DNA of 64,000 bases from Arion vulgaris (lineage: Eukaryota; Mollusca; Gastropoda; Stylommatophora; Arionidae), in the NCBI GenBank assembly GCA_020796225.1, contig CM036755.1, forward strand, positions 77,819,772 through 77,883,771, read 5' to 3'. The translations under genes were made by a program, and so were the position numbers. Below the pieces are notes generated by a model that did not search any database, was not told the origin of the DNA, and saw only the letters and a list, made by a program, of their open reading frames with translations. Of the stretch, positions 19,909-30,779 are shown piece by piece (positions within the stretch are counted from its first letter, which is position 1; every line of letters starts with the position of its first letter).

Positions 19909-22900
19909 TTAATCAGAATCACTCCCATCCTTTGTTTTATGGATGCGTTCAAGTTTTTTCTTGTGATGCTCAATGGCTTGCTGAAATTGGAAGAACAATA
20001 TCTAGTCAGAGATCAATTTTGGAATTGTCATTAATTTTACAATCTCATTATATAAAAAATAATTTGAAGAAGAAATGTTTATGCTGTCTCTAATATACAT
20101 TGACCATATATGATGAAATATTCTTTCACGGTGCAATGGTAAAACTCTTTTATACAAAACATGAAGCATAAGATTCGGAAACAAATAAGGGGGTGGGGAT
20201 TTTTCAAACACACTGTTGAATAGACGATACAACATTGCAAGCGTGGGCCTGCGGCTCTCAAAGTTATAGTAGCTGCACAACTTGAGCAGAGACTACTTGT
20301 CCCTTTGTTCAATCAACTGGATATGTCTGTGGTAGATTACCAACGTGGCATTCTTATGATCTCTAGATCATAATGTGAACGACTCAAATGTGTTCAGAAT
20401 GAAGGTATGCGTATAGTCCTTGGCTGCACTAAAGATATCCCCCATTGTGAAGATGAGATACATGATTGGCCTTCTGTCACTACCCTCCTATCATGCAATC
20501 GCCCAAATCAAGGCATATATGCAGGATACTGTGGATAAGAGGCAGATACACCCAACTTCACAAAGCCTGCTAGGGACAAATATTCCGCTGGCATGTCTCT
20601 GAGAGTGGTCTGTGTTTGCAAACTGTCAAACCATGATGACTTAAAGACACAATGACATTTTTACTTACCTGGTGCTGTTTAATTTGAGCTTCATGATGGG
20701 ACAGCTCATCTTCTAGCATATGCTTCAACTTCTCTACCTGTTCCTTTTGCTGTGGTAACAAAATAGCATATGCTTGTGAGTAAGCAGAATTAGAACACAC
20801 AGAAAGATATAATTTAAGCATTTAGCACTGAAGTCCTCAATAATTGATAACATTATATTAATGATAATATCTGATATTAGATGATGTAATAGCTTTCTTG
20901 TCAAATGATCACAGCTAAAGTATTTCTGAAATTAAATGATACCACTGCCAGACCTCTCTATGTCCAAATGTCATACACACACTATAGTTTTCAAACTCAT
21001 TCCCATCACCATCTTCATCATCAAATAGCTTGTTCTGAGCAGAACTTTGCCACCACAACAGGTCTCTGGAATTTCTCTCTCATAGGCCAGATGTCCTGCT
21101 TCTGCAGCCGTCATGTTCAAACCATCAGTTACATCCTGAATCCATCTTCTCTGTGGTCTTCCTCTTCTTCTGCTCTTTGCCGGTATGCCTCCTTCCATGA
21201 TGGTCTTCCCAGTCCTTCATGTCTTTTTATATGTTCAAAATATCTTAGTTTTCTTTTCTTATTTGTAGCATCAGCCAATTTTCTTTGATTTTGAGTTCTT
21301 TCTGGATAGATCTATTTGTTCTCTTCTCTGTCCAAGATATATACGTAGGACTCTTCTGTAACACTTATATTCAAAAGCATGTATGTGTTTTTCAACTGCC
21401 TTATTAAATGTCCATGCTTCACACCCATACGTTGCCACTGGGAATATGCATGCTCTGAGTATTCTGATCTGTATTTTCTTATCAGTCCGTTCCATACTGT
21501 TTTGAGTTATTAAATTTTGGTAAAGCCATGTTTGTTCTTTTAATTTCCTTCATCCCATTTCCATCTGTTGTTAGCAGTGAACTACGTAGGACTCTTCTGT
21601 AACACTTATATTCAAAAGCACCACCATCTTGACCTGAATTAAATGATTTATGCTGTAGTCTTTCCTGCCCTAAAAATGCATTTCTCAGAATAACAGTTTG
21701 CACAACACACTAAGGAGATATATATCAGCTTTTCAAGGATTAAAAAAGTCAGTCAAAAAGAGTTTTAGGTACCAAATTCATAAATTACTGTTCAGTAAGT
21801 TCATCATCATCATGTGCCATGTCGGCTGACATATGCGATCATGGATCTCCACAAACACTATCCTTGGTGCTGACTATCATTTTGGAAGAGGAGATGAGGC
21901 CAAACTATCCATAATTTTTTCTCCTGGTCTTACTCTGCCTCATTTCCTATTGATTTCACCCATTGTCACAATGTGTTCTAAATCTTCCTTTTCTGGTCAC
22001 TTGCCTGAAAAATGATGACCGTTTTTCTCTTATATTATTAATAAGTTTTCTCTGTGCGTTGACTTAGACTGTGTTAGTCATTGTGGCTAACATTTTTCAA
22101 CTTTTTTCACAATGAAAAGCATTTTGTTCCAACGTTTTAAAAAATGTTTTTTTCAAATTATGTAAGAAAAATGTCTGTATTTACCTGACAAATCAATGTT
22201 GTTGGTCAAATAAAAACAGGGTTCTAACATGCTATACCCCAATATGCCACAGTATGACAATGTGATTTTTAAAAAAGTATACTACATGTATTCCCAGAAG
22301 TCACTCTACATGTTCATTATTCTGTACATAAGTTAGTTAATCTTTGCTACTTTTCCCTAAATGAATACAAACCAGCTGACGAAAGTACTGTTCCTCTTTA
22401 GTAGCTTCCATTTTACCAAATGCACCACCAGCTGACCTGTTTATGGAAAAGAAGTAGACACTTCAACACAAATCCAAACAAATCAACACAACAAAATGCA
22501 GAAATAAAAATGTACACAACGATTTATTCACTGAAATTGATCGTAATGGCATCTTAGTTAATTGCACATCCTTTACAGGACTTTGTGAATCAATCCCAGC
22601 TTTTTAACGCTGTTTGTGATCTTTCTAGGCATGGTTACTTTCAGTAGTTTGCCATTGCTTTCTGAACGGGTGATGCCATTGTCCTTTGTAAAAATACACG
22701 CGAAACAATTTGCAACCAAACTGTTCACAGTGTGATTTGAACTCAGAACGTCGGGGTTAATAGACAGAGTCACTATCTGCATCTAATACATGTAAATAAT
22801 CTTTAGCAAGAAATTGGTTCATTTATCATTGATTGTTTTATAATGAAACATTTGTTCAGGATTTTTTTGCACCCATCTGTTATTTATTTACTTTCACATT

Positions 22901-25900
22901 CAAACATTTACCAATGTTTAATAATGTTTATTAGTTTACAAACCTGATTGAACCACCAGAGCCACCTCCCTGAAAATTAAAACAAAATATGTGAAGTTAA
23001 AACATCCTTTGTTTCTGAGAAAAAAATTTGTAAACACTTTTTAACCCTCTTATTCCTAGCCCTTCAGAAAAAGTTCCTACCGAATTCCCAGGGCAAGGGA
23101 AATAACCAAACAATGAGAAGTGCTTATGAAATAAAATTCATAACAAATACAATTTCTAATCAATATTTGTGATTTAAAGTCCAATTTACAGTTCAATGGA
23201 TGAGGTACTAGTTTGTTAACATGTATGTTGTCAATACCATGCAAGTTGGATGTAAAAATTATACAAGTGAAGAAATAAAAATGAATGACAATATTGAAAG
23301 TATGTTTCACTCAAAAATGTCAGTTTTATTGAGGACAAATGTAAATTGAAAGGAAAAGCAATCTCCTTTACAGAGGTTGATTTTACATGTGGGGCAGCTA
23401 TCACTTGTTTCCACACACCTTCGTGGTGCAGTCATCTTCATTTAGAAACACTAACTGCGGTTCTGCATTCTGCCAAACAGTAGAGTTGAGTCGGTTGATG
23501 GTTGGCATGAATGGAGTTTATCAGTCCTGCAGTATCTGGGAGTTTATCAGTCCTGCAGTTGCCTAGTCTGCATGTTTGTATGGGCATGAGGGACCTAATA
23601 CAATCAAGACAGAAGTTCAACCTTGCACATGTCCATATTGTCCTCATGGAATGAATTTGGAATTGACATTGAGGTACAAATATTTGCTGATACTTTCAAA
23701 TCTATTTCTTGACACTATATTTGACATAGCAGGCACATTCAACAGTTTATCGGTAAACCAAAACATTCTGTAGTAAGGTAACTGGTGAGTTCGACAAATA
23801 GTTTACATAAAGAAAGATATTGATGTAATGAAAAGGGAAAACAAACAGTGCCCATGAAGGATCTGGATTTTTTTGAATTTTTATTGAGCAAATGCGCTGC
23901 TTAGCTCTGTTCAGTTCTAAAAAAATACCTCACACAAAAATTGCGCGTGCCGTAACGACGTAATGGCGGTAATCACAAATAGAGAATATTCTGAATCAAT
24001 GTCATTTGCAGAACCTGTTTCTTCACTAAATTGTTCGATATTGATAGTGCTCAGCTGTTGCAACTATTCTCTCTCAACTTTACGACCTGGGTGGACAGAG
24101 GGAAACGGCGGTGTTTGCATCCATCGGCAATCGTAATTCATCGTAACTAATAGTTACGTAAACATTAGCACTAGCGTCATATATTTTCGCACGCAAATCT
24201 TGAATAAATTATATATCAATCCGATTTATCCACGATCTCGCCGGCAAATTTTCCATCAACAGAATCATAAAATACAACAAGTTTTCCAGAAAATATAAGG
24301 ACTTTTTCAAAAATTCGCCAATACGAAACCAATAACACTAGAAACACGCTGACTTCTAAATTATGGCAGCCATTATCGGCAATGGCATCAGGGCTAAATT
24401 TAGCGTGTCTATTCGCAAGGAAAGATATAGACAAAACAATTTAAAAGGTATATACCCACCGGCGTAACGGCCGCTGTGATGACACAGACTTCACAGAAGA
24501 TGGAAGACTAGACAGAGAGATAGAGGCTAGAGTGCAAAAGCAAATGCTGTAACCTACCAGTTTTCCCCCATTGTTAAGGCACCAACAAAACTAACTGACA
24601 GCTAAACAACAGCATTTTCATACCTACTTTGTGTTACCAGAGTCAAACATGGACAATAAGCAAAGCGCAGTAACAAAAAATAACTACATGTGAAATGATG
24701 TGCCTGCAAAAAGTTACCAACAACACCAAAAAAACATCAGCATAAGAAAGTAGGCACAGAACCTTGCTTGAATTAAATTGAGAAACAAAGAATATAGTGG
24801 TTTGGCCACTTAATCCAAACCCCACAGTACACAGTCTTCTATAACAGAACATTGGGAAAGAAGGTGAGAGGAAGACCACGACAAAGATGGTTAGATGGCA
24901 TAGCAGAATCCTGTCAAAGAGAAAAATAATAATCACCCAAGCCACCAGAACAGCCCAAGACAAAAGCAGAAAACCACGACACTGGGCAACAATCCGGTAG
25001 CAGTGTGATGACAAAAGAAGAAGATTAAGGCGTTTAACTATGTACATCAGACATTGCTGAACAACATGGGGTTTCCATACCATTTGATCCACCTAAACAA
25101 AACATTATATTATGAACAACAAGCAGCTCCTAGAGTAGCTGGAGAATCATCAGAATGGTTTGAGGTGCAAAGAGAAATAAGACAAGTTTACGTTCTTTGA
25201 CCATATTTATTTAACATCTATGTAGAACACACAAGAAATGTTTCAAGTATGAGAAACCACAAACTGTCTATCTTCTTAAAATTGGTGGAAACATGACCCC
25301 CATAGCTAAGATACACAGATAAAACATTTCTCCTCTCAAATAGGTTAACGGAATTGGAAAAGCTAATTTTGTGTTTGTCTGTTAAAAACAGTGAAGATCA
25401 TAACTTTTTTTCAAGAATACTAAGAAAACTGACAAAACAAACAAAATATCAACTTTTTTTCAAGAATACTAAGAAAACTGACAAAACATAACTTTTTTTC
25501 AAGAATACTAAGAAAACTGACAAAACAAAATCAAAATATCAACCCAAAGAAAATAAAAGCATTAAGAAAACCAGTACTTTCAAAATATACGGTTTCCAAA
25601 CACAAAACAAGAGTGCTAAGAAATCAAAAGAGAGACAAACCTTTCCCTCTCCATCCCCAAACTGGCCTCCACTCATAGCTCGAAAACTGAAAAATAAGGG
25701 AGAATATATTATATCTATGTCAAGCAAAATATCAGGATACTGAAACCATTACTTTCATCTGATTTATGCCAGAATGAATATTTACTCATTTCTAACTAAC
25801 ACATTTATAAAACATGTCTACTATGATCAATTTTAAAATAAATTGAACTTCAGTTTATATTTTCCCTTCATTTCATGCTCTTTCTGTGTGTTTGTGAATG

Positions 25901-28900
25901 TGTGTGGGAAAGGGATATATGAGATAAACTAGACAGATTTTAATAATACATTTCTTCTTCTTCTTTGCGTCGTTCTTACAATCAATTTAAATCACTCTTT
26001 GTGATATGTTTGATCTTTGCCAAGAACGTGTATACGTTGCACATTGGTTTGGTAGGCCCTAAATGCATAGACTTGTACACGTTTAGGACATGTGCATCCA
26101 ATTTCAGCCAAACCTCCTTAGTCGCTCTTACGACATGCATGGCAGGTAACAGTGGTTCTATTCTTTACACCCCAAATTTGGGTCCCGGTAACCACTCGGG
26201 CGTAATAATACATTTAAACTCATGTACATTAGTAGTCAAAGTGAAAAACGCTTGGGTTCTGAAAGGATAAACTTTGTAGGATTTTCAGACTCTGTTCATA
26301 AACCCCATCATCCAAATTTCAGCCTTAGGGTGAAACATGGGTTGAACAGATCTAACATTACCATACATTCTTCTGGAAATTTACTCATTACAGTTACAGC
26401 ACTTTGTTTCCATTTCTGAGAGTATGCTGGGAGATTCTATAGAGTAGAGGAATTATAATTAAGGCAGCTTGCCCGAAACTGTCGCAAAGCATGTGTAAGT
26501 AATCTGTTTTATTTTATACCCTACAGAAAAAACTGTTGACTTTACAGGATGTTTCTGTTGGAAATTTTGTTGTTAGAAACACTACTAGTACTACAGTATT
26601 TAACCATTCCGGCACCTGCACTCCTGGAAATTCAGTACTATGGACTATAATAATTAATAATAATTCCTCTTGTACCGTTATACGTTACATAGGGCCTGCA
26701 AGTAATTTCTCCATACCGCTCTATCCTGGGCAACTCGCTCAATCTCCTCCATGGAACTGAGACCGATATTTCCTGCCTCTCTCAGCAAAGTTCGTTTCAG
26801 GTCTCCTTAGGTCGACCTCTTTCTTGAACCCTTTGCATCCCACTCAATGCCTGCTTTGATCATTTCTCCTTAACTCTTTCCACGCCCATTTATTTCCTCA
26901 ATTTTTAAGCAGTTAATTCAAGGAAAAAAAAAAAAAAAAATACGATCCCAACTACTTATCAATAAATAAACATATATATATTATTATATACTAAATTGAA
27001 GTAAACTGGACAACCTAACAGAATAACAAGGTTAAAAGTACTATAAGTAAAACAGAAGAAGTAAAACTAGAAAGACTTCTTATAAGGAAGCAACTCTATG
27101 GCGCAGTGTGCGGCTTAAAGCGTCAACGGACTTCCGCCATGGCGCAGTGTGCGGCTTAAAGCGTGGAAAGAGTTAAGGTGTGCCCAACATATCTCCATCC
27201 TCTCTTTCTTATAACAGTTGTCACTAGTGGTTGCAGAATAAAACATGCAGAATACAATAGGCAAGTTGCTGGAGAAAATAATTGCCAGAAAAATATCCTG
27301 CCAACTAGAGAGGTTACGTCTCCTTCCACCCACCCTTGGAGGGTACCGTCCATATAGAGAGACATGGCGTAACGCAGCGGTGTTCGCCTCCGATGTCTAT
27401 GAGGGTTTTCACTCGGGCATTGAGACATGTGCTGCTGCAATTGACCTTGAAGATGCCTATAATAGAGTGCCGTTGCATTTTTAATGGTGCAGCTGACTGA
27501 ACTCAATATCAGCCCATTCCTCCTCAATTGGATCTTTGCGGCCCTCTTCCAGCGAAAGATAGTGTTTAAATGTGGCAGTTGGGCGTCATCAGCAACAACA
27601 ATCCACCCTGGCTTACCACAGGGGTCACCATTATCTCCGGTGTTGTTCAATGCCTATACTGTGAGCATCACAAAAGAGCAGATCACGGGTAGAGGAAGGA
27701 CAATGTCATATGCAGATGATGTGTTGGTGTATCGTCAGGGCAAGGATAGAGAACAGCTTGTGGAGGAACTTCAGTCAGAACTCGACCGCATAGGTAGATG
27801 GTGCGTTGAAGCAGGAGCATTGGTCAACCCCACAAAAGCAGCGGTGACATGGTTCTCTTTAAACAACCACATCGTCAACACTCCAACACCATCTGTGGTT
27901 TTGTGTTCAGAGGTAGTGGAGCGATCTCAGTCTATGAAATACCTGGGGTTGCGTTTGATCGTAGTCTAGCTTTACGGAACACATAGCTCATGTGATAATG
28001 AAGGCGAGGAAAGGTTTGCTGGCGATGAGGGTAATGGCTGCGCGGATTGTGAACAGCGCCATCTTTGTATTTTATACCAGGGTCTGGTCCTTTCTGTGCT
28101 TGAGTATGCGCTGGCGATCCTGACTCTCAGTCATAGTCAGATAGAACGACTGGAAAGAATACAGAACGAGGCGATGTGCATTATACTTGGTTGCACTAAA
28201 GACACGTCGTGCAGGGCGATGCGCTATCTCCTTGACTATCCTACTATGGAGTATAGAATACTGATGAGCCGTGCACGAGCATACCTTCGAGTCAATGCTG
28301 ACACACAACATCCTCTGCACTTGGAAATAAAGAGACAAAAAGGAAATAGGTTAAAAGAGGAAAATCTTGGATGGGTCAGGCCGAGGACTGTATTGAACAG
28401 GTGTGTACACTTGAAGACATTGATCCCGGTGAAGAATGGATACCGGTGCCAAGAGCAATCGCTACATCCTTTTCTGTATGCATCGAACTTGATAAAGAAT
28501 GCAGACAACACAACCACTTGTTGTGGAGGCAGAGGTTCAGGCATTAATTTCTGAGAACGCATCTGATCATGATGTAATCATTTATACGGATGGTTCGGTG
28601 ATTCGACATGTGCGGAGCTCGTGGGCTTTCACTGCTCAGGTCGGAGGTGATGTTGTGAAGGAAGACAGTGGTGGTTTTGCCGTGACTACAAGCAGTCTCA
28701 CTATGGAAATCATGGCGGTTACCAAAGCGATGATTTGGCTAGAATCACAGACTTTTATCCATGCATGTTTTCTCAGTGACTCAATGAGTATGCTCAGGAA
28801 GATTGAAACAGGATGGGCTAGGAGACATTGGATAGAATCGCTGGGAGGTCTAAGCTGACAAAGATCAGTTTTATTTTTGTACCAGGGCATGCAGGTGTAA

Positions 28901-30086
28901 GGGGGAATGAACGTGGATAGGCTTGCAGGTATGGCTGCTGTCCAAAGCGGACGAGCAATGGACCAGGCTGATATTATAAATTCCCTAAGGGAGAGAGGCG
29001 TGTACATGATTCACGTAATAGCGGTGCATCCACAACACTAACCAGACTGCAAGAACTCAAAGTTAAGTGTGGTGTAGCTCGACAAGAACGCTATGCTGGC
29101 AGACAAAGAAGAATTGTAAACCAACAAAGAACCGGTGTCGTTAGTCGCCACACGCTGATGGACATACTGAGGGAGAGATCGGAGCACTTATGGACTAATT
29201 TGTTCGACGTGCAGTGATGGTGATCCGACGACTAAACTAAACTAGTGGTTGACCAGACATGTCTCTGATTTCATCACTTCTGAATTCGTTCCATTTTATG
29301 TTCATTATTTTTCGCAGACATCTATTTTCAATGGACTATGGAACCAAGAAAATCAAGATTAGATTATATGGAAGAACCATCTTAGCAGTTCTATTATAAT
29401 GATCAAAATACTGGAGAATATCTAAGAATAAGAAAGATGTTCACAGAGCTTTCATCATCTTACAACTTACTGGTGCGGGTAGAATAAGAAAAAATGCACG
29501 ACGATGAGAAACAACCCCGTAGCAGTGTGACTATATGAGTCGACCTACTACTGTAACTGGGTTGTAACCCAGTGTAGTGCTGTAATGTATGTAATTGTCT
29601 TGCGCTTCTAGTGTCTCTAAGAAGTATGGCTGAGTGGTCAATTTCTGCATCTGGTAGGAAGGAATGGTTCTAGCTCCACAAATGGAGCAATCTGTCCTGG
29701 GTACGGGTCCATTTTTCTTTGGTCTTGGTATTTCCTCTTGTATTTCGCATCGATGTTCTGCTACAGAAGGATTTATAGACACTGGTGGCCTGGTTTACGG
29801 ATACATTCCTTACTAAAGTTACTATGTAAATTATATCGATAAACTGAAACCATTATTTCATTCTCATTCCGTTTTTCGTGACGTAGTTAGTAAAGTTAGT
29901 TCAAGAAGGGAACATAAATAATATAAATAAAATATCGATGACAGAAAAATCACTCAAACGTTTTATTAAAAAAATAGAAACTGTTTTATATTTGACAAAA
30001 GACAGTATACTATTATAAAAATGTGCTCACCAGGTTATCCTTATTATTGGGTAAGAACGTAAAATAGCCGGCAAACGAGAAGCCAT
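19909..30086 (-). CDS. ATPIF1: Mitochondrial ATP synthase inhibitor IF1 (ATPIF1), six exons, complete
   Basis: Encodes the small matrix protein that blocks ATP hydrolysis by F1-ATPase when the proton gradient collapses. CDS exons on the minus strand: 30031-30086, 25641-25686, 22944-22969, 22373-22436, 20669-20749, 19909-19980; all borders are GT-AG and every phase agrees, giving 114 residues (human precursor about 106). Residues 1-18, MASRLPAILRSYPIIRIT, are a basic, acid-free mitochondrial targeting peptide. Then come a Gly-rich linker (RAMSGGQFGDGEGK, GGGSGGSIR), the inhibitory core GGAFGKMEATKEEQYFRQL (about 45-63) with the conserved E-YF triad, and the coiled coil EQVEKLKHMLEDELSHHEAQ ending KTKDGSDSD. 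No earlier in-frame ATG was found. The 4.3-kb first intron contains LINE, SINE and MITE insertions. A possible poly(A) signal lies at 19530-19535 on the minus strand. Confidence 0.93.
20285..20560 (+). pseudogene. R1-like LINE fragment in IF1 last intron
   Basis: Contains AATGAAGGTATGCGTATAGT and GGCTGCACTAAAGATATCCC, matching 41760-41900 and the QNEAMCIILGCTKDT block of the element at 28150-28210. Only this short part between RT and RNase H remains. Confidence 0.7.
20995..21690 (-). pseudogene. LINE family Y, RT C-terminus and 3' end
   Basis: The minus strand starts near 21650 and ends in a CATCATC tail at 20998-21030. It contains ACIFPVATYGCEAWTFNK, the conserved 'YGCExWt' block, and RRRGRPQRRWIQDVTDGLNM near the C-terminus. 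The ACGTAGGACTCTTCTGTAAC segment occurs twice (about 21345 and 21583), showing an internal rearrangement. Other copies: 34790-35700, 43085-43240 and 58690-60690. Confidence 0.85.
21700..22370. other. Intron sequence, nothing firm
   Basis: AT-rich intron of IF1. A CATCATCATCATG run at 21803-21815 followed by TGCCATGTCGGC may be another LINE 3' tail, but no protein match is visible. Confidence 0.4.
22560..22795 (-). repeat. tRNA-derived SINE (family B), decayed
   Basis: Shows CAGTAGTTTGCCATTGCTTT (complement of the conserved body block) and a weakened B box, with the A box region largely lost (TGCAGATAGTGACTCTG on the minus strand). It lies in the IF1 intron between exons 3 and 4. Confidence 0.65.
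23480..23562. repeat. Short direct repeat of AGTTTATCAGTCCTGCAGT
   Basis: AGTTTATCAGTCCTGCAGT occurs twice 24 bases apart, at about 23516 and 23540. It is probably slippage; no function is apparent. Confidence 0.7.
23935..24480. promoter_or_regulatory. CpG-richer patch inside an IF1 intron, possible promoter
   Basis: In a CpG-poor neighbourhood this half-kilobase has clustered CpGs (GCGCGTGCCGTAACGACG, GGAAACGGCGGTG, CGATCTCGCCGGC, CCGGCGTAACGGCCGC). It ends at the LINE insertion at 24480. It could be an alternative promoter or the start of a plus-strand gene; see 24363-24447. Confidence 0.35.
24363..24447 (+). CDS. Possible first coding exon of an unknown plus-strand gene
   Basis: Within the CpG-richer patch an ATG at 24363, preceded by an in-frame TAA at 24357-24359, opens 28 codons (MAAIIGNGIRAKFSVSIR then a basic stretch ending NNLK). 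The frame meets a donor AAAAG/GTATAT at 24447 in phase 1. The peptide is basic and lacks acidic residues apart from one Glu, so a targeting sequence is conceivable. No following exon was recognised, and a LINE fills the next 540 bases. It lies antisense within an IF1 intron. Confidence 0.3.
24480..25020 (+). pseudogene. LINE family Z, C-terminal fragment with AAG tail
   Basis: Matches 56570-57130 and 48880-49245: LSKA-like and FGHL/RLI region, then GRPRQRWLDG and a non-coding end GGTAGCAGTGTGATGACAAA followed by AGAAGAAG. A deletion removes part of the region after the CAAAC...GGACA block. The 149-codon reading frame on the opposite strand here is a shadow. Confidence 0.8.
25398..25520. repeat. 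Three tandem copies of an A/T-rich unit of about 43-55 bp
   Basis: The string CTTTTTTTCAAGAATACTAA followed by GAAAACTGACAAAACA occurs three times (about 25402, 25451 and 25490). It lies 120 bases from the IF1 exon at 25641, in the upstream part of that intron. Confidence 0.85.
25953..26202 (-). repeat. SINE-A full-length copy with 13-bp target-site duplication
   Basis: Complete element read from its tail (CTTCTTCTTCTTTGCG on the plus strand) to its head (CCGGTAACCACTCGGGCG). TAATAATACATTT stands on both sides (25940-25952 and 26203-26215), a direct target-site duplication. It lies in the first intron of IF1. Confidence 0.93.
26640..27232 (-). pseudogene. LINE family W 3' end, split by a MITE
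   Basis: On the minus strand the two parts, 27177-27232 and 26640-26869, join to the same sequence as 4600-4876 (TAAGAAAGAG, GGGCACACC, then GGAGAAATGATCAA). The join is exactly at the TTAA where the family 1 MITE inserted. The end is AGAGGAATTATTATTAAT. Confidence 0.85.
26870..27176. mobile_element. TTAA MITE (family 1) inserted in a LINE, TTAA duplicated
   Basis: TTAA at 26870-26873 and 27173-27176 flank termini CTCTTTCCACGC and GCGTGGAAAGAG. Near the right end a block of about 50 bp (GCGCAGTGTGCGGCTTAAAG) is present twice. The uninterrupted LINE at about 4655-4680 reads CACACCTTGAGGAGAAATGA, giving the empty site. Confidence 0.93.
27240..29245 (+). pseudogene. R1/Jockey-like LINE, RT and RNase H, 5' truncated
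   Basis: From 27245 the frame has the RT fingers (LPPTLGGYRPYRETW), then from 27484 a 161-codon frame with GLPQGSPLSPVLFNAY and the catalytic box MSYADDVLVYRQGKD. From 28096 come LEYALAILTLSHSQIERLER and the linker, and from 28499 an RNase H domain with YTDGSV, SSLTMEIMAVTKAM and SDSMSML; the last motif (GNER, about 28900) is in another frame. The endonuclease is missing, and at least three frame breaks separate the domains, so it is dead but fairly young. It sits in IF1 intron 1, on the opposite strand. Confidence 0.9.
29440..29540 (+). pseudogene. LINE family Z 3' end scrap
   Basis: GAGAAACAACCCCGTAGCAGTGTGACTATA resembles the non-coding end of family Z (CAACCCGGTAGCAGTGTGAT) seen at 24990, 49220 and 57090. 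Confidence 0.5.
29545..30030. other. IF1 intron 1, 5' part; nothing further recognised
   Basis: AT-rich. I see no repeat shared with the rest of the window. An 83-codon minus frame at 29531-29782 has no recognisable motif. Confidence 0.4.
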
Positions 30087-30439
30087 GATAACGCGATATC
30101 TATAAGTGCAAACTGCAAGCCTAATGTAATAACAAGCTAAGGTCAACCAAAGACGGCCAGAATTTTTGTCGAATATTTTTGCAGGTTAAATTTAATAATG
30201 TCGATATTATTGTTGGTTTGTTCTTTGTTCAGAATTGACATGCCCAACATTTGCTCATTTAATTCTGAAATATGTTTGAAATGTGTACATTTTCCTACAC
30301 CATCCCCATTACATTTCCCTTGAAATGGTGTATGCTCAATTATTTGTGGGATTAGATTCCCTTCTATTGAGATCTAATTTCTGGAAAGGAAATGACAAGT
30401 TTATTGTTCTTTCATCCGGCTTAAGACTCATTCCTCTTC

Positions 30440-30700
30440 TTCTTCAACGCTCTATATCGACCACTTGTTAACCACTCTTTATGATTTGTATGTGATCCGG
30501 GCCTAAGATTGTACTTTGTACCAGTTATGCGCCTACAAGAAGACCAGCACACCCGATTTCTGCGAAGGTTTTTATTTACTAGGGTATCTTCCTTAGGCCC
30601 TACCTCATTCGCCTCTAACGATATGCCTTGTAGGTCGGAGATTTACTATTCTTTGCTCACATTGAGAGCCCGACGACACGCAGACGAAGAAAGACTCATA
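30440..30700 (-). repeat. SINE-A2 copy
   Basis: Starts CTTCTTCAACGCTC and TTAACCACTCTTTATGAT, then GACCAGCACACCCGATTTCT, TTTATTTACTAGGGTATC and ACTATTCTTTGC, parallel to 6490-6725, including the shared CGACCAC-TGTTAACC lead-in. It lies about 350 bases upstream of the IF1 start codon. Confidence 0.7.
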
Positions 30701-30779
30701 AATATCAAGACTCCTGGCTAAGCAAATAAAAAAGCTGATGACATTCAGTATATGCAGACATAAATTACTCAAACGTTTT

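Noticed and set aside
24643..25092. 149-codon minus frame
   Set aside because: It is antisense to LINE family Z; the same shadow appears at 56824-57168 and 48977-49159.
27156..27650. 164-codon minus frame
   Set aside because: It lies antisense to the R1-like RT and crosses a LINE junction.
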